Assembly: GCA_029962745.1 (NCBI GenBank)
Contig: CM057167.1
Coordinates: 16,514,303-16,578,302 of the forward strand
Source: Echinometra lucunter
Taxonomy: Eukaryota > Echinodermata > Echinoidea > Camarodonta > Echinometridae
DNA length: 64,000 nucleotides
Direction of reading: 5' to 3'
The notes below the pieces were generated by a model. That model was not told the DNA's origin, searched no databases, and saw only the letters and a list, made by a program, of their open reading frames with translations. The position numbers and the translations under genes were made by a program. Shown here one piece after another: positions 42,301 through 51,300 of this stretch; positions within the stretch are counted from its first letter, which is position 1, and each line of letters opens with the position of its first letter.

Positions 42301-45300
42301 ATGGATTTAGTTCTTTCTTTTCTTTCTTTCTTTCTTTCTTTTTTTTGTGGGGGGGGGGGGGGGGCTGGTCTAGACAACGTGTTTACTGCACAATTCGAAT
42401 AATTTACAAGTTAGTATTTGTTTCTCTTACCTACGACATCTGTCTTCATTCTGGCAAAGTGAAATAACATCTTGACTTTGTTGTCATAGACTTGCTTTGC
42501 CTTGTCTGATCTTAAGGAATCCAGGAAGATTTTCACTCTCTTTGGTCTCTCTGTGAATGCTAGAAATAAAAACAAGCAGATCAAACACCATAAAAGGTCA
42601 TCTTTGGGGTCATCCCAGGAGCTTGACACCCACAAGTCATACGGCCCATGAGCTAGACACTGAAAAAAAAGGTCTATGAGTCATACAGCCAACGAGGTAG
42701 ACACTAAGTAATATAGGCCAATGAGCTCGACACTGTGTAATTTATGCCCACGAGCTCGACACTAGGCAAATAAGGCCCACAAGCTTGACACCACATCAAT
42801 TAGGACCACGCAGTGTCGAGTTCATAGGCCTTGTTTGCCTAGGTCGAGCTTGTGGTCCTATAATTTACACAATGTCGGCCTATAATTTACACAATGTCAA
42901 GCTTGCGGGCCTTATTTGCCTAATGTCAATTCGTGGGCCGTATGACTCGTGGGCTGTATCACTCTTGCGCTGTATGACTTGTGGGCTGTATGACTCATGA
43001 GCTGTATGACTTGTGGGCCGTAGGACTCATGGGTGTTAAGCACTCATGGGTGTTAAGCTCATTGTGTGTACCCTTATCTTTCAGGTCCACAACAGAGTGA
43101 GACCTCCCAGACCGTAAAGCAATTTTTCATTTCCAGAGATTTTATTATGTTTTTTGAAGGTTGAAAAAGTTATTTTTACTCTCATATCATCCTTTTAATC
43201 TATTTAACAGTTTGACCCTTTGACCCGCACTGGCAGGAACTTGTGCAGAGGTCGAATCAATCAGCTTGTTCACCTCCCTCAAGCTGGTAATACTGATGTT
43301 ACTTCAAATCTTCAAGAAACATCATTCCAATTACATGGCACCCATTGAAAATGTATAGGTGGTACAAGAATACACAAAAATCAATTTTAATGTTTGTATA
43401 TAAACTTGCCTATTTCTTATAAGCTTGGGGCTTGTTCACATATATAGTACAAAACCTCTGTGGTAAACACCCAAGGTTTGTTTTTCTTTGTATGTGTTTT
43501 TGTTTTTGGTTTTTAGTTTTTTTTTTTATACAAATGAATGGGATACAAGGAGACCACCAAGAATACACAAAAATCAATTTTGAATGTTTGTATATAAACT
43601 TGCCTATTTCTTATACACGGTAAGCTTGGGGCTTGCTCACATATATAGTAGAAAACCTCTGTGGTAAACACCCAAGGTTTGTTTTTCTTTGTTTATGTTT
43701 TTGTTTTTGGTTTTTAGTTTTTTTTATACAAATGAATGGGATACAAAGAGACCACCAAAAAAAAAAAAAAGCAGAGACAAGAGGCATATTTTAGGCCTCC
43801 TGGTGGCAAAAAGTGTGGAACAATCACATTCTTTTAAAGGTAGCCCTTCCCTTTTGCAGACCTAATTCTGTAAGTTCCCTGACTCTGTCATCATTTAAGA
43901 GAAAAAGGCTATATAACCTCTGCCTGAAATTCCGTTTTTAAGGAAATAATCTTCGATAATTTAACAGAGCTTTCTTTTTTCGTACCACTAAAAAAAGATC
44001 TGAAGATTCAAGATAGCGCACAGCGAAAGGATTCACGTTACAGCGCTGCTATAAATTATGTACGGTACGTGTGGTGGCCGCAAGCTGCGAGCGACTGAGC
44101 TAAGCTAGCTATATAGCTGGCTGCGCTACTGCCGGTAAGCTGATCCGACTACTAGTAACTTATGCAAGGTTGGTAGCCAGATTTTCATTTTACATTAATA
44201 ACTTAAGCAACGTATGACCGTAAGATTAAATGAACAGAATCAGAAGGGCATATCCCAAACTCATGCCAAGTTGTATAGATCTTTGTAGATTTTGCAAAAG
44301 GGACGGGCTACCTTTAAACTAAGCGCAAAATATGATGTCATGAGTTTGTCTTCGCAACTTTTGGCAAAAAGCTGGAGTTTGATGAGCTAATGTACATCCC
44401 ATTATCATAAGTGGTATACCGCACCATATGTGAACACTGAAAAAAATACAGGGTTTTCCACTGGATATCTGAATATTCAGGACCCCATTTCATAAAACTT
44501 GTTATCAGTAACAACTGCCACATTTCTATGACAAATTTGCTCTCAGCCAATCAGATGCAAGGATTTCAGTAGCTTATAACTGTTACTGCAACTTGTTATC
44601 GATAAAAATTTTTATGAAACAGGGCCCTGATCACCTATAGCTGATTTTGATAGGAATACACTGGTGCCTTGCTCGAGACTACAAGTTGGAGACTACGTAC
44701 ATATCAATGCTCATTCAATTCTTATTTCCTTACGAGTTGAAAATAGAATAAATCTTACCGTTGAGTAGATGGATGATACCTTGGAACCACTGCTGACAGC
44801 ATCCCTCATTGGTTGACTCCAGTGTGATCTCCTCCCAACCGAGCCCATTGGCCATGCCCTTCTTGGGATGTACCACAAAGATGGACACGCCCCTGGGGTG
44901 ACCTCCAACCTCCTGCCCCGCCCTCTGTATCCTCTGGATCTGGACGGCAAAGATGTCTCTGACCTTGATCACCTTGGGGTACTGCTCTCCTTTGGCTGCA
45001 AAAGAAGTGGGACGATATTTAATCATGAGATACTGTATACTGCATGTCACAATAAAAAGCAATGATGGAATAGATGTGCATGATGATAACAATGGATACG
45101 CGAATGAGACACATGCAACTATTCTTGGATTGGTAACTTTCCCTAACCAAAAGCACTTATTTTGTCGAAATAATACCCCTTTTCAGAATCCACACACAGG
45201 ATGCAGTATATAATACTGACTGCTTACTTTTCAGATTACGGTTAAAATCATAGCTCCACGGTGATCTCAAGACTGTACTATGCCCCCTCGACTTCATCTC

Positions 45301-48300
45301 AGGGCACAGTACAGTTTTGAGATCACCTTGGGCTATATAGTGTTAACCACACTCCTCAAACAGTCAATATTTTTATAATGTATCACAGAATCTAAAGTCT
45401 TTGGTTGAAGATCTAGTAGAAGACCATCTAATAGGCTGGCTACAGCATAAATGATGGACAGCCCACAACAGACACTGTCTCGCTAGCCTTCTAAAAAGCT
45501 ACCACAAGGTTCACAAGACTGACAGCTCAGAAGACTGACATATTGGTCTAATGGGGCTTGTGACCACTTTCCTAAGCACTCCTAAGAGCAAAAATGTCAC
45601 TCTGAGAGAAGTCCTGCCACACACAGAGAGAATTTGTGACTGGACAAATAGTGAAGATATTTCAAGCTAAAGGATAATGCAGTAATCCTTCCAAATATAC
45701 ATTTACATACTGAGACTTCGTTAGCTTTATGCTTGTTCATAGAAAATAGTCACTGGGCTGATATTTCAGGCAATCATTTTGCATTATTTTCATTTTCTTC
45801 AATCTGTATTCAAAGGCATCTTTAGACTCACCATGACTAGACCTTGTACTCAGCGGTGTCCAGCTAATCTGTTTCTCTTCCAAGACCACATCAAAATGAC
45901 CACCGCCGATATCAAAGATGCCTTTGAGTGGAAAGGTCGGTGTCAGGAACAGAAGGTCCCTAATATCACCCTTAGAGACCCTGTGTAGCTGTGGCGAGCT
46001 GGCAGACCGCTGGGGTGGCCTGAGGGCGGGAGAGAGGGTGTTAGGGGCGGGGCTGGGTGAGCGACTCGACGGAGGCAGGGGAGGGGTGTCATGGGTGTCA
46101 GTGGGGTGGAGAGTTGAATAGCCGTGTTTAGATGAGGGTTGAGTTGGGTTGGGGGTGGTGATTTGGGCGGATATTCCAGTGACTGGGATCATTGCCAGAC
46201 CGCCTTCCAACAACGACCCTGTAAGAAAGGTAACAAAGAACATGATTAACCCATTGACTATCAAGGAGAATGAAACTCATTGTTCCTTTTACATGACAAG
46301 TTAATTCACATTTCACTGACTGATTCGGTGAAAAAAATCTAGATCAAGCAAGGCTGTTGCTTGAAACCGATGAACCATCAATGCAAACTTTTCACAATTT
46401 CATCATAGCTTGAGCGAACGGGGGCTGCCATTAGGCTTCCATTACCCATGATTCTTTGTGATTTGTGATGCAACTTTAGAACAATTCGCAAAGCATGTTA
46501 GTGCAGCCGGTGCTCGAATTTCGTCACGTTTTTCAGCGAGACCAACAACAATGGAGATCCCCAGTAGGCTACTGGGAGCTGAGGGAAGTCAAACTTTGGA
46601 GGGATAGTGCTGGTTCTAGTATCATTTTAATCCATCATATCATTGCATTATATCAAAAGGATACTTATTTTCATTGACTAATAAAGTTTTTCTTTCTCAG
46701 GGCTTTTTGCATCAACAAATGGAGTCCGGTAGGTAATGGATTAAAACTCCTTAAATATTCTTTGACTCAGCCAATAGCATGAAAAATATTTAGAATTTTC
46801 CCATTTCAATATCAATTTCAAAGTACTATTCCCAAATATTATAAAAAGAGTATTATATAATTCAAAAACAAGCAAATACTTAACCCACTAAAGGAAATAA
46901 AATGAAAAGCAATAAATGATAGTACTTTGATGCTACATAGATCTTCGATTCAAATTGCCCTTATTTTCACATTTCGCAAAGCACTGAAATGGGGTAAAAA
47001 AATGTGTAACTTCTAAGAAAAATTAAGAAAATGTGAAATTCATTTACAAAGTGAATGGAGACCTGCTCGCATATGATGTCACCAGTGTTGCCAATTTGCA
47101 GAGCCGAGAATAATTTACTAGAAAATGTAAATGAGTGTAATTTTCTTATTCTTTGACCGATTTTGCTCATTTCTTTTTTAAAATGCTGTTCAAATTTAAC
47201 TCCTTTTATTGAAACAGCAAAACTTCTGGGGTGGACTTTCCCTTTAAACCCATTCGTGACAGAATATCCACACTGTATGGTTTGGCCCAATAACTGTTGA
47301 TACAGAGCCTAAAAAAATCATACCAAATACATGAGCAGAAAGAGCAAAATAATCTACACAAAGTGCACTCATTTTGGTTCCATCAGTATTTGTTGTTTGA
47401 AGCTGGAAAAAAAATTGAAAGGAAAATAAATTGGCTAAATAGTGGAAAGTTCAAAATCACTGCTTACCATGCAAATTGGTAACTTTTTAACTACTCAACA
47501 GTCAGTTTATATTTATAGCAGATACTTAATTTCCAAGAAAACTGAAGCAATAATACTGGTGTTGTCAGTTTGAAGAAGAAAAACTGATCAAATAAGACTT
47601 GAAATATTTCCTGTCACAAATGGATTTTAAAAAAATTTTGCTGAGAGTAAATAATAAAAAAAAGCATATGGAAGAGATAAGCAGCAACTATACTAAATAA
47701 ATGAATACATGTAATACATAACATGGATATACTACACAAAAATTTATGATACAGAAACTGTAAGGCAGTAAGCAATCAGTTTAGCCACATAAAAGCACAC
47801 TTGATAACAGAATATTTTGAACATATCATTAGACAATATAATTCAATATAAATATAATTTTGCATTTAAGAGCTGCAATACAGTGAGCTATATGGTGAAA
47901 ATTATGATATAATCAAGGTTTTGTACAATATTTTGCTATATCGGTATATTCTTTTGATCTATTTTGCATTATTCCTGGGTGTTCTGGGTTTTTTTCAAAA
48001 TATCATTCTGCAAGAGCTTTAAACTGTAATGATGAATTTTCATTCATTAATGAAGTATCACATCAAATCTGTCTCATGAATGAAATACACTGTAATAGCA
48101 AAGGCTAATTAGCAGCCAAGGGACATGCAGAAGGCTGCCATTACATTGCTATAGCTCCGATTAAGCGTAATGACTAATTGAGTAGCTAATGGCTACACGT
48201 TTATCAAAGTCGGTATTCTATTCTCGGAGTTCACTTTGCCATCAACTACATACATGCTTCACCTCCTTTTTCAATTTCAACTAAATTGCTATCTATGCTA

Positions 48301-51300
48301 TGTTAATATACAATGCACTGAAGCTTTTAGGCTCTCACAAAACTTGCATTTTAATGTAATGAACATAAATGATGTAAAATACCTAGTGTCTACATTCTGT
48401 AAGATGACAACTAGATTTAAATGCCAAAAATGATGAGCTAGGTCAGTCTTCTTGACTGCCATTTTTATCAAAATTCCAAAAAGACAAAAAAAACGGAGCT
48501 TGACCTACACGTGACCAATTTCTGGAATCTCTGGCAGCCATGCCAGTCAGCCTCTTATTTGATTTCTACCGATATTCTGAAGCTCTCTGTTGGATAGTAC
48601 GTGTATGCATAGTTAATGGCATGCATTATTAAGGCTGTCAAGGGAGAATTGACGCAGATATGTACATGTCATGCCTCGGAAAATGTTAAATGTATTTGCT
48701 AATGGCTCTATGGGATGCATGACTTGCAAAACGAGAGCAATAAACATTTTGTCAGCTTTGTGGGCAAGTTTAAAGAGCCTGAAGTGTCATACAAGATGTA
48801 ATTAATAGCTTCATTGCAGGACATGACAAATTGAGTGGCATAACTGCATGTTGGGCTAGAAGCCAATGGGAAGTTGGATTAATTTCTTTATTTATTCAGA
48901 CTGATACATACCTACAATGTATCCATTCATATACTTACTTATGTATTGATACCTACACACTGTACTGTACATGTACATGTATATAAAACATGGGCTCGCA
49001 AAGGAGTGACAGAAAAACAGAGGAAAAGTGGAAAGGGAGGAAAAGACACGGGCAAGAAACACTGACATTACCACCAGCTAGGCAATATCTATGTTACATC
49101 TGCACCCACAGCCACAGGAGTGTATGTCCAGGATAGGACTACATAGCCATAGTGGAAGATGCAGACAACATTCAGTGTATAACAAACCAGACTGCACTGT
49201 TTATATATGCCAAACTCCATTGTCTCCCGAGACACAAGGATGCTGACAACACCAACAACAATTCATGTCTTATTGCAAGAGGGTAATGGCAAGCAGTGGC
49301 TAAATTGCTCATTATTTACAGATGAAATAAAAAACTAAAAAATAATCATGTAAGAATATGCATCATGTAACTGCAATAAAATATAATATGAAACAAAATA
49401 TTTCAACAAATGATATCATGATAACTATGTAAAAACTAATGAAACTATGAAAGCAAATTGTAATACAATGCAGAAAATTGGGGTGGTAGGGCTCAAAAAG
49501 TAGTACCAGGTGTTGTCCATCACTGTGAGTTTTATGACCAACAGACCTCGAATGTATGTAATGCTCTGTATACTTCACCCTTTCTCCATATGGCAAAGTC
49601 ATTATCTCACTTTCCCTGGCCGAGAATGCCCGAAGCAGGCCGAAGAATGTTTGTGGTGGGACAGCTTGTTTTGCTGTGCTCCAGAAATGTAGCTCTATTA
49701 TAGGTATTTTTCACAAAGTCTGGTGTCAGCAAATTCTGATCCATTCCCCACTAAAGCCCACGACCTAGCGTCTTTAAGAAAACTCTGTACTCCTACATTT
49801 TAACCTAGTGTTGACCACTGGATTTTCTAATATAGGCTACATAAAGGGACAACCCCAATTCCTGCAGTCCATAGGTTACGTATGTATATGTACATGTATC
49901 TAATTCAATAAGTTTCTTTTCAAACCTGCATCTACATGTATGATAAAGTCATAGGGTTGGGTATGAGGGTGCATGCTTATGATACTTTTTCATGAGGGCA
50001 CATGAGGGCAAATTGAGCTTAGGAATTGAAGAAAATGATGGCGGTAATCGCCAGCAACACTTTGTAAGCTGATGGAATAGATTGACCATACTCACTTTAG
50101 AAGAAATGGTGCAAAAATTGTGATGCTAAGAATCAAATAAAAGTAATGATCAGAGAAAGTGATTTTAAATGACAAAGTAAAGAAATGAAAGAAAACACTG
50201 AAGGTTTAAGGTTCAAAGACTGCATGCTTAGCTTGTTCCAAAGATGGGAGAACTAACTTCACATCCAAATAAGACACAGTATTATCTTGAGGAGCATGAT
50301 CACAAACTTTTCACACTTTTAACCCATTCGTGACAGGAATTATTCAAAGCCTAATTTGATCAGCTTTTATTCTCCAAATTGGCAACACCAACATTTTTAT
50401 TTTTTATTGCTACATTTTTCTTATAAAACGTCATGTATCTGAAATGATTATAAATTGCAGAAATTATGATAAGTCAAAAAGTTGCCAATTTGCTGGGGAA
50501 AACGGTGATTTTAAACTTTCAATCACATTGCCAATTTAAGGATTTTAATGCTTATTTTCGTTTTTAAAAATTTCAGCATCAAACAATGAATATTGATGCA
50601 ACCAAAATGGGCACAGTTTGTGTAGAATTTTTTGTTCTTTCTGCTCATGTATTTGGTATGATTTTTAGGGCTTTGCATTAAAAGATATTAGGCCAAACCA
50701 CAAAATGTGAACCTCTGTCACGAATGGGTTAACTACTGCATAAAAATGAGCAGCTGGAATTCAGTACTATCCTTAAAAACTTAGGCCCATTTTAACCATA
50801 GGGTTTAAACCCCCTACTGGGTTTTCAAGCATACATGTACATTGTATGTGCGCACTGAATCTGTTCCATTCATATTGCTTCAAATGCTTTAATATTTTGG
50901 TTTCAAACTACTTCTATTCTAAAACTTTAAATCTTATTGATTTTTCATGAAAAAAACATGAGAAATACATGTATATCAAACCTGCCTTTGAAAAATGTCT
51001 TTGTCTTAATGTACAGCAATGATAGTCATGACAGTCTGTAATATATATCAAAATCTAAAGGAAAAAATACTGGAAGAACATTATTTGAAGAATAAATTGA
51101 AAACTGTACCACAAAACTGAAGCTTTCAAATTTTAACAACGATTAATCGAACTTCACTCTGATGAGGCTGATCAATAGCTCATTCAATATGATTTAAATC
51201 CTGACATTTATAATGCTTGAGTTTTCTTCTCTCTTTCCTTGCAACTTATCATTGCACTTCAACAAGGGGCTGTAATGTGTACACTGTGATGAAAACATTA

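Noticed and set aside
45737..46264. Exon 2 of the CERKL-like gene read as a stand-alone 175-residue gene starting at 46264
   Set aside because: The first residues come from intron sequence before a clear CTTACAG acceptor, and the last ones run past a GTGAGT donor. The phase fits the neighbouring exons.
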